From the NCBI GenBank assembly GCA_002500925.1, contig DLTN01000116.1, forward strand, positions 446 through 41,832: DNA of 41,387 nucleotides. Direction: 5' to 3'. The DNA is from Gemmatimonadales bacterium UBA7835 (GTDB taxonomy: Bacteria; Gemmatimonadota; Gemmatimonadetes; Longimicrobiales; Gaopeijiaceae). The translations under genes and the position numbers were made by a program. Below the pieces are notes generated by a model. It worked only from the letters and a program-made list of their open reading frames with translations, was not told where the DNA came from and did not search any database. Positions 25,328 through 33,937 of the stretch are shown here, piece after piece; the stretch's first letter is position 1; every line of letters begins with the position of its first letter.

Positions 25328-25346
25328 CGAAGAGCGCCTCCCGAAC

Positions 25347-27407
25347 TCAGTGAGCCGCCGCGGTCGCGAGCCCCGCTTTCTCTTCCGCCTTCTCGCGGGC
25401 TAGTCGAGCTCTATCTACGTTGGGCCACAGTGCAATGACCGTCCCAAGCGCGATGAAAAGGCAACCTATCCAGATCCAGCTCACTAGGGGTTTGATAAGT
25501 ACCTGTAGGTCAATCCCTTGGGCACCGGGATCGTTACTCAACGCGCCGCCGGTGTCATTCATAGCCGAGAGAATCAGGTACAGATCCTCTGACACGATCG
25601 ATCGAATACCGACTTCGGTCATCGGCTGTGTGTCACGGTTCGTGTATTGCCTCTTCTCCGTCGTAAGAATTCCCTTGGGCGTGCCATCTTGGCTCACCGA
25701 CACTGTCGCGATGGCTTGCCACAGGAGGTTGCGCTCTCCTCTTCCGATCGACATCGAGAGGCCCTCGTAAGTCAGGTCGTAGACGTGACCGAACGGTGAT
25801 GCTACTGAAACGACATCACCCGGTTGCACGTTGAATCTCGTGTCTTGGTTATAACCCGCACCGGCAAACCCTATGCACATGAGCACGAACCCAATGTGCA
25901 CAGTGTAACCACCCCAGCGACGGCGGTTTCGGGTGATCAGATGAAAAAATGCCAGTAGGTGCCCCTCCCCCTCGATTCGGGCACGGGCACGCGTGCCCTT
26001 CCAAAACTCCGTTACGATCACTGTAAGCACGAATGCGGATATGCTCCACGTCACCAGCGGGAGTTCATGCCGGGCTCCAAGCCCAAATAGCGCAATTCCA
26101 GTGACTACGCCGACTGCAATCGGAATCGTGAAGTTTTTCTGGAGATTCCGTTTACTTGCGCGACGCCACGCGATTACCGGACCAATCCCCACAAGAGTCA
26201 GCAACACAAGACCAATCGGGAAGTTCACCCTCTCGAAGAAAGGAGGCCCGACCGAAATCTCCTGACCCGTGAAACCTTCAGAAATGAGAGGGAACATCGT
26301 TCCCCACATTACGGAAAAAGCTGCGCCGAGCAGTAAAAGGTTGTTGAATAAGAATGCTGACTCGCGCGAAAGGAATGATTCAATCTGATTCTCAGATCGA
26401 AGTTGGGGCAGTCGGTAAATAATCAGAACGACCGACGCAGCCATGACCGTTCCCATGAAGCCCAAGAATATGTACGCGATCTTGAGTTCCTGAGCGAAAG
26501 AGTGCACGGACTCAATGAGGCCCGATCGGGTGAGGAAAGTCGCGAAAATAGTGAGCAGGAAAGTCAGGAGCACGAGTGACATGTTCCATACCTTCAGCAT
26601 TCCACGGTTTTCCTGAATCTGGACCGAGTGCAGGAAGGCGGTTGCCGTAAGCCACGGCAAGAGCGACGCGTTTTCTACCGGATCCCAAAACCAATAGCCG
26701 CCCCATCCCAACTCCTCGTACGCCCAGCGCATTCCAAAAACAATGCCGACAGAAAGAAACAGCCAACTCGTGAGGATCCAGCGGCGAGTCAACTGAATCC
26801 AGCGTGCGTCTAACCGCCCGTTCAGAAGCGCCGCCACAGCAAACGCAAAGGGAATCGTAAAGGCTGTGAAGCCCAGATATAGGGTCGGCGGGTGAATCGT
26901 CATCCAGTAATTCTGTAGCTGTGGATTCAGTCCCCGCCCGTCTGCAGGCGTAAAAGCCAGCCTCTCGAAAGGATTCACGTCAGCAAACAGAAGAACAACG
27001 ATGAAAAAGAGTAAGATCGTCTGCAGTACGCCGACAACGTACGGCATGAACTCGCGATGCTTCTTTCTGTTCGTCACTACTGTGATCACCGCGAACAAGG
27101 CTAGCAGAAGGGCCCAGAAGAGAAGAGAACCTCGCTGGCCAGCCCAAAGGCCTGTGATCTTATAGAAGAGCTCTAGATTCGCATTCGAATAGTTGGCAAC
27201 ATACCAGAACTCGAAACGATCGCCCAAAAAAGCCGCGCCGACTCCCAGCGATGCTACCAGAAGAAGGACGAAGACCATATAAATGCTTCGCTCGGCACTC
27301 AAAACGAGATCGCCCCGCAGAGTTCGGCCACCCGCATAGCCGAGAACCATACCCCAAGCCGCGATGGGCAGGGAGATCCAGAGAGCGAACTCCCCTATGA
27401 TCGTCAC
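25347..27407 (-). CDS. ccmF: Cytochrome c heme lyase subunit CcmF
   Basis: A large membrane protein of 686 residues that joins heme to apocytochrome c. The WWD motif WGGYWFWDPVENASLLPWL is at about 235-253. Conserved His residues sit in MTIHPPTLYLG (about 172) and TAFLHSVQIQ (just after WWD). A late periplasmic domain is present (about 530-640, including TTEKRQYTNRD), followed by a final helix. The GTG start overlaps the ccmE stop (GTGA). NrfE is related, but the neighbours support CcmF. Confidence 0.95.
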   Translation of the reverse strand: MTIIGEFALWISLPIAAWGMVLGYAGGRTLRGDLVLSAERSIYMVFVLLLVASLGVGAAFLGDRFEFWYVANYSNANLELFYKITGLWAGQRGSLLFWALLLALFAVITVVTNRKKHREFMPYVVGVLQTILLFFIVVLLFADVNPFERLAFTPADGRGLNPQLQNYWMTIHPPTLYLGFTAFTIPFAFAVAALLNGRLDARWIQLTRRWILTSWLFLSVGIVFGMRWAYEELGWGGYWFWDPVENASLLPWLTATAFLHSVQIQENRGMLKVWNMSLVLLTFLLTIFATFLTRSGLIESVHSFAQELKIAYIFLGFMGTVMAASVVLIIYRLPQLRSENQIESFLSRESAFLFNNLLLLGAAFSVMWGTMFPLISEGFTGQEISVGPPFFERVNFPIGLVLLTLVGIGPVIAWRRASKRNLQKNFTIPIAVGVVTGIALFGLGARHELPLVTWSISAFVLTVIVTEFWKGTRARARIEGEGHLLAFFHLITRNRRRWGGYTVHIGFVLMCIGFAGAGYNQDTRFNVQPGDVVSVASPFGHVYDLTYEGLSMSIGRGERNLLWQAIATVSVSQDGTPKGILTTEKRQYTNRDTQPMTEVGIRSIVSEDLYLILSAMNDTGGALSNDPGAQGIDLQVLIKPLVSWIWIGCLFIALGTVIALWPNVDRARLAREKAEEKAGLATAAAH

Positions 27408-27835
27408 TGACTGGTTCCTGCAAGCTCCTCAGGTGACGCCTCGTAACGACTACCGCACTTGGTCAGGAGAACGTTCGCTTCAAAAATGCCGTCGCTTCGA
27501 AGTCTTCCCTCGAGCACTACTTCACTTGCATCCGTGAAGGTGTCAGGAAGAGCGTCCCGGTATTCAACCACAAAGGTTGATGCCTCGTCAACAAGATCGC
27601 GAACCGTAAATACATGGAGAAGCTCCCCCTCAACACGGCTGTAGGTGCCAGGTATGACCATACCTCCGACCTTAACGCCAACGTCATGGAACGTCGGATC
27701 CTCTCCAACTTTCTCGATCAACTCTACCGGCGTCATGTAGTAGACCATGGTCTCGCTGACACCAGTCCATATCAGGTAGGTCACTACAGTAGCGACTCCC
27801 ACCAAGCCTACCATGAACCGCCCATTCTTTTTCAT
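27404..27835 (-). CDS. ccmE: Heme chaperone CcmE, CxxxY variant
   Basis: A periplasmic heme carrier anchored by one N-terminal helix (about 9-24) with an OB-fold domain (TFHDVGVKVGGMVIPGTY, HVFTVRDLVDEASTFVVEYRDALPDTF, EVVLEGRL). In classical CcmE, heme is bound covalently to the His of an HxxxY motif. Here the same place reads KCGSRY, so Cys127 replaces His and Tyr131 is kept. CxxxY CcmE proteins are known from archaea and some Desulfovibrio. I start at the ATG at 27835, which has AGAGG about 6 bases upstream; an ATG at 27856 lacks one. Total 143 residues. It heads the ccmE-F-...-D operon. Confidence 0.92.
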   Translation of the reverse strand: MKKNGRFMVGLVGVATVVTYLIWTGVSETMVYYMTPVELIEKVGEDPTFHDVGVKVGGMVIPGTYSRVEGELLHVFTVRDLVDEASTFVVEYRDALPDTFTDASEVVLEGRLRSDGIFEANVLLTKCGSRYEASPEELAGTSQ

Positions 27836-27929
27836 ACGATCCTCTGAGTCTAGCATTCGGAACGCGCCCTAAATCTAGCCTGACCCACTCATTTCCGAAA
27901 AGTCCGGAAAGCATCCTACTTCCAGCAAG

Positions 27930-29426
27930 TCAGCCTCTGTCTCGAGCCCATGCCAGAGTTGCACGCACTGCTCGGTCCCAACCCGCCATTGCGTCCTGCC
28001 TGTCAGCGGCATGGTGACCCGGTTCAAAGTGGCTGGCTTCCCCTTGGGCCTGAACGAAGTCCTCGGCAGTCGACCAGACACCAGCCTTCAGGCCTGCTAG
28101 GCCCGCAGCACCGAGTGCCGTCGTCTCGACTATCGGGGCACGCCTTACGGGAACACTCGCTACATCCGCCTGAAACTGCATTAGCCATTCGTTCAGCGAT
28201 GCACCTCCATCCACTCTTAGCTCTTCAACGTCCAACTTAGCATCGACCTCCATACCCCTAAGCACCTCAGTGGTCCCATACGCCATAGCTTCCAGTGCTG
28301 CCCTCACAATGTGGGAAGAGGATGTCCCCCGAGTCAGCCCGAATAACGTCCCTCGCGCATCTGGCTCCCAGTGAGGTGCCCCGAGGCCCACAAACCCCGG
28401 AACTAAATAGACACCCCCGTTGTCCTGTAATCCCATCGCAATCTGCTCAGACTCCCCCGCAGTTGTGATCACACCGAGCTCGTCACGTAACCACTGAATT
28501 GCCGCTCCGGCGATGAAGACTGAACCCTCGAGAGCGTAGGCCAAGCCACCCGAGGCATCACATGCCGCCGTAGTTAGAAGTCCATGTTTAGATCGAACGG
28601 GCGTATCTCCCGTGTGAAGAAGAAGGAAAGCTCCTGTGCCGTAGGTATTCTTGGCAAACCCGGCAGTCCAACAACCTTGACCAAAGAGAGCAGCTTGCTG
28701 ATCGCCAGCCACACCTTGGATAGGAACCTCGATACCGAGATGGTCTGCCACACTCATACCGAACTCCCCCGAACTGGCTCGAACCTCCGGAAGAAGACCG
28801 GCCGGCACACCCAGCAAATCAAGAGCCCAGTGATCCCACGATGAGTCATGGAGATTGAACAACAGCGTACGCGAAGCATTTGTTGGGTCAGTAAGATGTG
28901 AGCCACCACTCGTGAGCTTCGCGATCAACCATGAATCCACGGTGCCCGCGGCAAGGAGCCCCTCTTCCGCTTTTCGACGGATTTCTGGGTCCGACTCCAA
29001 CAACCACGAGATCTTCGTACCAGAGAAATAAGGATCAAGCACAAGCCCTGTTCTGCGGGCGACTTCCTCCTCGTGACCTGCTTCCTTAAGGGAGCGGCAC
29101 ATCGGCGCGGTTCTCCGATCCTGCCACACTATCGCACGATGAACAGGCTCGATGGTTTCCCTATCCCACAAAACAACGGTTTCGCGTTGATTCGCGATTC
29201 CGATCGAGCAGACTTTGGCTCCCGACGCATCGGCAACTGCATCACGAGCGACTCTTAGTGTTACCTCCCAGATCTCGTTGGCATCATGCTCGACCCAGCC
29301 AGGCCTAGGGAAGTACTGTTTAAATTCGGAATAGCCACGTCCAAGGACACGGCCGTCTGCATCTATGACAAGGCAAGTCGTCCCCGTGGTCCCTTGGTCG
29401 ATTGCCAGAACTGCTGGAACAGTCAT
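27930..29426 (-). CDS. glpK: Glycerol kinase
   Basis: Makes sn-glycerol 3-phosphate from glycerol and ATP. A FGGY-family kinase of 498 residues, the normal length. It starts with the phosphate loop AIDQGTTGTT (about 8-17), followed by ANQRETVVLWDRET, AIVWQDRRTA and the substrate-region Asp in LTDPTNASRT. The second domain has GVAGDQQAALFGQGCW, the second phosphate loop KNTYGTGAFLLLHTG, and VDGGASLNEWLMQFQAD. No glpF or glpD is adjacent. It starts 4 bases after maf, so the two are probably co-transcribed. Other FGGY kinases are possible but the match is specific. Confidence 0.95.
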   Translation of the reverse strand: MTVPAVLAIDQGTTGTTCLVIDADGRVLGRGYSEFKQYFPRPGWVEHDANEIWEVTLRVARDAVADASGAKVCSIGIANQRETVVLWDRETIEPVHRAIVWQDRRTAPMCRSLKEAGHEEEVARRTGLVLDPYFSGTKISWLLESDPEIRRKAEEGLLAAGTVDSWLIAKLTSGGSHLTDPTNASRTLLFNLHDSSWDHWALDLLGVPAGLLPEVRASSGEFGMSVADHLGIEVPIQGVAGDQQAALFGQGCWTAGFAKNTYGTGAFLLLHTGDTPVRSKHGLLTTAACDASGGLAYALEGSVFIAGAAIQWLRDELGVITTAGESEQIAMGLQDNGGVYLVPGFVGLGAPHWEPDARGTLFGLTRGTSSSHIVRAALEAMAYGTTEVLRGMEVDAKLDVEELRVDGGASLNEWLMQFQADVASVPVRRAPIVETTALGAAGLAGLKAGVWSTAEDFVQAQGEASHFEPGHHAADRQDAMAGWDRAVRATLAWARDRG

Positions 29427-29430
29427 GGGC

Positions 29431-30048
29431 TCAGTCTGAGATTTTTGGCGCGATTACGCCGAAGTCGTAACGGAACCCGATCGCCTCAAGCAGATCGACG
29501 AAGGACGCTACAGGAAAACCAATGACTGCATAATAGTCACCATCTACAGACTCCACCAACGAGGCCCCTAGGCCCTGAATTCCATATCCGCCCGCCTTGT
29601 CCATTGGTTCGCCCGTCGCTACGTAGGCTGCTGACGTGTTCCGATCGTACGTTCTCATACGCACAGTCGCGGTTGACACTGTACTGATGATCCCATGTGG
29701 ACCTGCGACTGCAATACCGCTTAGCACCTCGTGTCGGCTACCAGACAGGTCGCTAAGCATATCAATAGCTGCTGCCTCATCTTTAGGCTTTCCGAGAATC
29801 GCATCTTTGTGAACAACGATCGTGTCCCCACCGACGACCAGAGCCTCTCTCTCTCTCTCGGCGATGAGACCGGCCTTGGCTCTTGCCAAGCGTTCCACAT
29901 ACTCTGCTGGTCTTTCCTGCTGCAGGAGAGACTCGTCCACATCGGCAGGTAATACCTCTGGCTCAAGCCCCAGCTGTCTTAGTATATCCGCTCTTCGGGG
30001 CGACTGAGAAGCGAGGATCAATCGTAAAGCATCAGATGAATCGGTCAT
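29431..30048 (-). CDS. Maf family nucleotide pyrophosphatase
   Basis: A 205-residue house-cleaning pyrophosphatase that hydrolyses non-canonical or excess NTPs (dTTP/UTP type, or modified nucleotides). The N-terminal LILASQSPRRADILRQLG is diagnostic, then VVGGDTIVVHKDAILGKP and AGGYGIQGLGASLVESVDGDYYAVIGFPV near the C-terminus. The EAYxxTGE-type position reads AYVATGEP. A short GA repeat encodes ERERE at about residues 62-66. It starts in an ATGA overlap with dtd and ends 4 bases before glpK. The exact subfamily (YhdE or YceF type) is not certain by eye. Confidence 0.93.
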   Translation of the reverse strand: MTDSSDALRLILASQSPRRADILRQLGLEPEVLPADVDESLLQQERPAEYVERLARAKAGLIAEREREALVVGGDTIVVHKDAILGKPKDEAAAIDMLSDLSGSRHEVLSGIAVAGPHGIISTVSTATVRMRTYDRNTSAAYVATGEPMDKAGGYGIQGLGASLVESVDGDYYAVIGFPVASFVDLLEAIGFRYDFGVIAPKISD

Positions 30049-30485
30049 CGCTCCAACACCAGTGTAACCGGGCCATCATTAATAAGATCTACCTCCATGT
30101 CGGCTCCAAACTGACCCGCCTCGACCAATCCAAGGCACCGGGAGCGCAACTCTTCTACGAAGCGCTCATAAAGAGACCGAGCTGTCTCTGGATCAGCAGC
30201 TTGGACGAAGCTGGGTCGGCGTCCCTTCCTCGTATCCCCATATAGAGTGAACTGACTGACTACAAGAAGGTCTCCTCTGATATCGGTCAAAGAACGGTTC
30301 ATCTTGCCTTCGTCGTCTGGAAATACACGCAGACCGACAATCTTGTCGGCCATCCATGACGTGACAGCCGCGTCATCACCGTCTGTGAACCCAACAAGAA
30401 GAAGGTGACCACGTTTAGCCCGTCCCACGACCTGACTCTGTACGCGGACCTCAGCCCTACGGATACGCTGAAGGATCACTCTCAT
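30045..30485 (-). CDS. dtd: D-aminoacyl-tRNA deacylase
   Basis: Hydrolyses D-amino acids (and glycine) wrongly attached to tRNA. It is 146 residues, the standard size. The catalytic motifs are SQFTLYGD (77-84) and NDGPVT (136-141), the latter a variant of the usual N-S-G-P-V-T, with the cis Gly-Pro kept. RRPSF (89-93) and the start MRVILQRIRRAEV also match. It ends with an ATGA overlap into maf and lies 24 bases after glmS. Confidence 0.95.
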   Translation of the reverse strand: MRVILQRIRRAEVRVQSQVVGRAKRGHLLLVGFTDGDDAAVTSWMADKIVGLRVFPDDEGKMNRSLTDIRGDLLVVSQFTLYGDTRKGRRPSFVQAADPETARSLYERFVEELRSRCLGLVEAGQFGADMEVDLINDGPVTLVLER

Positions 30486-30509
30486 TGAACGTCAGTGATA
30501 CGCACCAGC

Positions 30510-32345
30510 TCACTCCACTGTGACGGACTTAGCCAGATTCCTTGGCTGGTCGACGTCCGCGCCACGCATTACCGCGATGTGGTAGGCTAATAGCTGCAAG
30601 GGAATCGTTGTGAGCACTGGCAGGAGGTGCGGTAAGGTATGTGGCACCTTGATCATGTGATCGACCTTGCCCTGAAGCTCGGGCGCGTCATCCGAGACAA
30701 CGGCGATAATCTTACCTGATCGCGCTTTCACCTCTTCTATATTGGAGACGACCTTGGAATAAATTGGATCCCTGGGAGCGAGCACAACTACGGGCATATC
30801 TTCATCGATGAGAGCTATCGGTCCGTGCTTCATCTCCGCTGCCGGATAACCTTCCGCGTGGATATAACTGACTTCCTTGAGTTTGAGTGCTCCCTCAAGA
30901 GCAACTGGGAACTGATAGCCACGGCCCAAATACAGAAAATTCTGGGCATCTTTATAACCCCGAGCCAACTCTCTAATCTCCTCCTCTAGCTTAAGTACCT
31001 CTTGGATTTGAGCCGGTAGCATCTGCAAGTGCTGCGCGATCTCATGGCCCCTCGACGCTGACATACTGCGCCGGCGACCCATGAACATTGTGAAGAGCGA
31101 AAGGGCAACGAGCTGACTCGTGAAGGCTTTAGTCGACGCCACACCGATCTCCGGACCGGCATGCAGATAGATCCCGAAGTCTGTCTGCCGAGAAATCGTT
31201 GATCCCACAGCGTTAACAACGCCCATGGTGGTTGAACCCCGCTGTCCAGCCTCTGTAAGCGCCGCCAAAGTATCGGCAGTCTCACCTGACTGGCTGATCG
31301 CTAGGGTCAATGTGCCCTCTTCAAGAACCGGATTTCGATACCGGAACTCAGAGGCGTACTCCACGCTGACCGGTACTTCCGCGAGCTCTTCGAGCATGTA
31401 CTCCCCAACAAGTCCGGCATGCCAGCTCGTTCCACATGCCGTAATAACTATGCGCTCTACTTGAGCTAGTTCACTCTCGTGCTCAAGGATCCCACCAAGA
31501 CGTGCATCTCCAGAACCTGGAAGGATACGACCGCGCATAACATCAGCGACGCTTGATGGCTGCTCATAGATCTCCTTAAGCATGAAATGCGGGTATCCAC
31601 TCTTCTCGATAGAGTCGAGCGCCCATGTGACTTTATGGACTCCCCTCTTCACCTCGTGACCTTCGAGGTGATACGTGCGATATCCCTCCGCAGTTAGAAC
31701 CGCGCAGTCTCCATCATCCAGATAAACTACATCTCTCGTTACCTCAATAACTGCTGCCGCATCTGAACCGGCTAACATTTCTCCATTCTTACCAACTCCG
31801 ATAAGAATGGGGCTTCCGTATCGTGCGACTACGATCTTCTCGGGATCACGAGACGACACAACCGCAATCCCGTATGCTCCATCAACATTACGCAAGGCGG
31901 CTTGGACCGCTTTTTCAAGTGGAGCTCCATCTTCCCAGAGGTAATCGATGAGATGCACTACAACCTCCGTATCCGTTTCGGACCGAAAGGTGTAACCCTC
32001 AGACATGAGTTGCTGCCTGATGATATCGGCGTTTTCAATGATCCCATTGTGAACAATGGCGATGTCTCCATCCATCGACGTATGCGGGTGAGCATTTGGC
32101 TCGTTGGGAGCCCCATGTGTAGCCCAACGCGTATGAGCAATCCCACAGGTTGCCAGCTCAGAGGACGCTTCCATCGCATCTTCTAGAACATGGATTTTCC
32201 CTGGCTTTTTCAGGACTCGCACACTCTCGCCATTCATGAGTGCGATCCCTGCCGAGTCGTAACCCCGATACTCGAGCCGCTTCAGACCCGCTAGGAGAAT
32301 CGGGGCTGCCTGATTACAGCCCACGTATCCGACGATACCGCACAT
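30510..32345 (-). CDS. glmS: Glutamine--fructose-6-phosphate aminotransferase (isomerizing)
   Basis: Makes glucosamine 6-phosphate, the entry to peptidoglycan and lipopolysaccharide amino sugars. It is 611 residues. The glutaminase domain starts MCGIVGYVG (Cys2 nucleophile), with HTRWATHG and HNGIIENA. Two SIS domains follow: ITACGTSWHAGLVGEYMLEE with AISQSGETADTLAAL, and FLYLGRGYQFPVALEGALKLKEVSYIHAEGYPAAEMKHGPIALI. It ends DQPRNLAKSVTVE, the classic C-terminus. It is 32 bases after glmM, so consecutive pathway steps are paired in one operon. No riboswitch or ribozyme-like leader is visible in this short gap. Confidence 0.97.
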   Translation of the reverse strand: MCGIVGYVGCNQAAPILLAGLKRLEYRGYDSAGIALMNGESVRVLKKPGKIHVLEDAMEASSELATCGIAHTRWATHGAPNEPNAHPHTSMDGDIAIVHNGIIENADIIRQQLMSEGYTFRSETDTEVVVHLIDYLWEDGAPLEKAVQAALRNVDGAYGIAVVSSRDPEKIVVARYGSPILIGVGKNGEMLAGSDAAAVIEVTRDVVYLDDGDCAVLTAEGYRTYHLEGHEVKRGVHKVTWALDSIEKSGYPHFMLKEIYEQPSSVADVMRGRILPGSGDARLGGILEHESELAQVERIVITACGTSWHAGLVGEYMLEELAEVPVSVEYASEFRYRNPVLEEGTLTLAISQSGETADTLAALTEAGQRGSTTMGVVNAVGSTISRQTDFGIYLHAGPEIGVASTKAFTSQLVALSLFTMFMGRRRSMSASRGHEIAQHLQMLPAQIQEVLKLEEEIRELARGYKDAQNFLYLGRGYQFPVALEGALKLKEVSYIHAEGYPAAEMKHGPIALIDEDMPVVVLAPRDPIYSKVVSNIEEVKARSGKIIAVVSDDAPELQGKVDHMIKVPHTLPHLLPVLTTIPLQLLAYHIAVMRGADVDQPRNLAKSVTVE

Positions 32346-32377
32346 GTGAGGTGATCTCCCTTATGGGGTCATTTTGG

Positions 32378-33814
32378 TTAGGAGAAGCGGTCGAGTAAAC
32401 TAGCTGCCCTATCCACAAGCTGCTGAGCTTTCTGCCTAGTGGAAGACTCCGCGATGAGTCGAACTACGGGCTCTGTTCCTGAGGGTCGGATGTGAAGCCA
32501 ACAACCTTCATTTGGCCAAGCCAGCCGAAGCCCGTCAGACTTATCTCTCGAATCTCCTCCGACTTCCTGTTCGAGTAACGCATAACCATCTGCGAGCGCT
32601 TCATTAGGAAATGAGACCTTTTTCTTAACGATCTCGTAGGTTGGCCAACGACCTACGGCTTGAGCCGGGGTAAGCTTCCCTTCTGCCAAATGCTGAAGTA
32701 TGAGCGCCGATGCTAAAGCGGCGTCACGTGTGTGATGCAGAGCCGGGAGAATGACCCCCCCGTTTCCTTCCCCTCCGATAACAGCTCCTTGAGCCTGCAT
32801 CCGTCGGGAGACATTCACTTCTCCCACTGGCGCTCTCACTATTGGAGAGCTAAACGCCCTGGCGACATCCTCCACAACAGCACTCGTCGAGAGGTTTGTG
32901 ACCACCGTGCCAGGCGTACGAGAGAGAACGGATGCGCATGCCAGAGCAAGCGTAAGGTCCTCCCCCAGCGGTTTTCCTGTCTCGTCCACTATTGAGAGAC
33001 GATCAACGTCTGGGTCGACCGCAAAGCCAACATGAGCTTCAGATTCCGAGACTAGCTGTCCGAGTTGACCCAAATTCTCCGCAGTGGGTTCAGGATCGCG
33101 AGGAAATCGTCCATCGGGATCCATTCCGATACCAACCACCTCGCATCCGAGCCGTTCCAGCAACTCCCTAATCACAGGGCCTCCTGCCCCATGCACACAA
33201 TCGACAGCTACCCTAAACCTCGCCTGACGAATCATCTCTGTATCCAGCTGGGGAAGCTCCAAGATTGCTTCGAGATGCCTCTGCCACGCTGATGTGTCCT
33301 CCTTCACCGAGCCCAGCTCATCCCATGGGGCACGGGGTGGGTCTTTGGTAGCCAGGTAGGAGCGGAACCGGTCCGACCCATCAACATCCAAAAAGATAGC
33401 TTCACTCGATATCAGCTTTAGGGCATTCCACTCAGCTGGATTGTGACTGGCCGTCACACCGATGCCACCGATGGCTTTGTGATGCTGAACCGCCAACAGG
33501 ATCGTCGGTGTAGGCACCACACCAAGATCAATAACGTCGCATCCCACAGACTGCAGCCCCGACATAACCGCTCTTGAGAACATCGGGCCTGACATTCGTG
33601 AATCACGACCCAACACCACTGTGCGCCCCTCCTCTATTTCTCGGAGGTGCGCGCCAAATGCGGCGCCGATCCCAGCCATCAGCTCTGGGGTCAGAGATTC
33701 ACCCACACGACCCCGAACGCCTGAGACACTGACCATTAGCCCTTCAGGTAGATGCATCGGCACAGTCCCGAATCCTCTAAATGGTAAGGAATTAAGCGGT
33801 TCTTCAAGACCCAT
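32378..33814 (-). CDS. glmM: Phosphoglucosamine mutase-type phosphohexomutase
   Basis: An alpha-D-phosphohexomutase, probably converting glucosamine 6-phosphate to the 1-phosphate because it lies beside glmS. The phosphoserine loop is TASHNPAEWNALK, the metal loop DPDVDRL, the sugar loop GGEGNGGVILP and the phosphate loop RPSGTEPVVR. The first and third loops differ from typical bacterial GlmM (SASHNP-x-DNGIK and GEQSGH) and resemble archaeal GlmM forms. The start is uncertain. ATG 33814 has AGGGG at good spacing, but ATGs at 33757 and 33736 give the family length (about 450) and begin just before the conserved VSVSGVRG. Confidence 0.88.
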   Translation of the reverse strand: MGLEEPLNSLPFRGFGTVPMHLPEGLMVSVSGVRGRVGESLTPELMAGIGAAFGAHLREIEEGRTVVLGRDSRMSGPMFSRAVMSGLQSVGCDVIDLGVVPTPTILLAVQHHKAIGGIGVTASHNPAEWNALKLISSEAIFLDVDGSDRFRSYLATKDPPRAPWDELGSVKEDTSAWQRHLEAILELPQLDTEMIRQARFRVAVDCVHGAGGPVIRELLERLGCEVVGIGMDPDGRFPRDPEPTAENLGQLGQLVSESEAHVGFAVDPDVDRLSIVDETGKPLGEDLTLALACASVLSRTPGTVVTNLSTSAVVEDVARAFSSPIVRAPVGEVNVSRRMQAQGAVIGGEGNGGVILPALHHTRDAALASALILQHLAEGKLTPAQAVGRWPTYEIVKKKVSFPNEALADGYALLEQEVGGDSRDKSDGLRLAWPNEGCWLHIRPSGTEPVVRLIAESSTRQKAQQLVDRAASLLDRFS

Positions 33815-33829
33815 CATGGCGCCCCTAAG

Positions 33830-33859
33830 ATTCTCGCGGAGACGGGTGGTGCACGTCAA
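33830..33859 (-). promoter_or_regulatory. Possible glmM promoter in the divergent glmM / metB-like region
   Basis: On the minus strand TTGACG (33854-33859) and GAGAAT (33830-33835) are separated by 18 bases, matching five and four of the six sigma-70 consensus bases. Transcription would start near 33823. That would leave almost no leader for the ATG at 33814 but would suit a start at 33757 or 33736. The plus-strand promoter for the metB-like gene must lie in the same 120 bases; none was clear. Confidence 0.3.
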
Positions 33860-33937
33860 CGTGATTCCCGATCTTGCGCCCTTACAAGGCCTACTGGAGT
33901 TGCAGTTCGGCCGTCCACCTTACTACAAGAAACTTTA

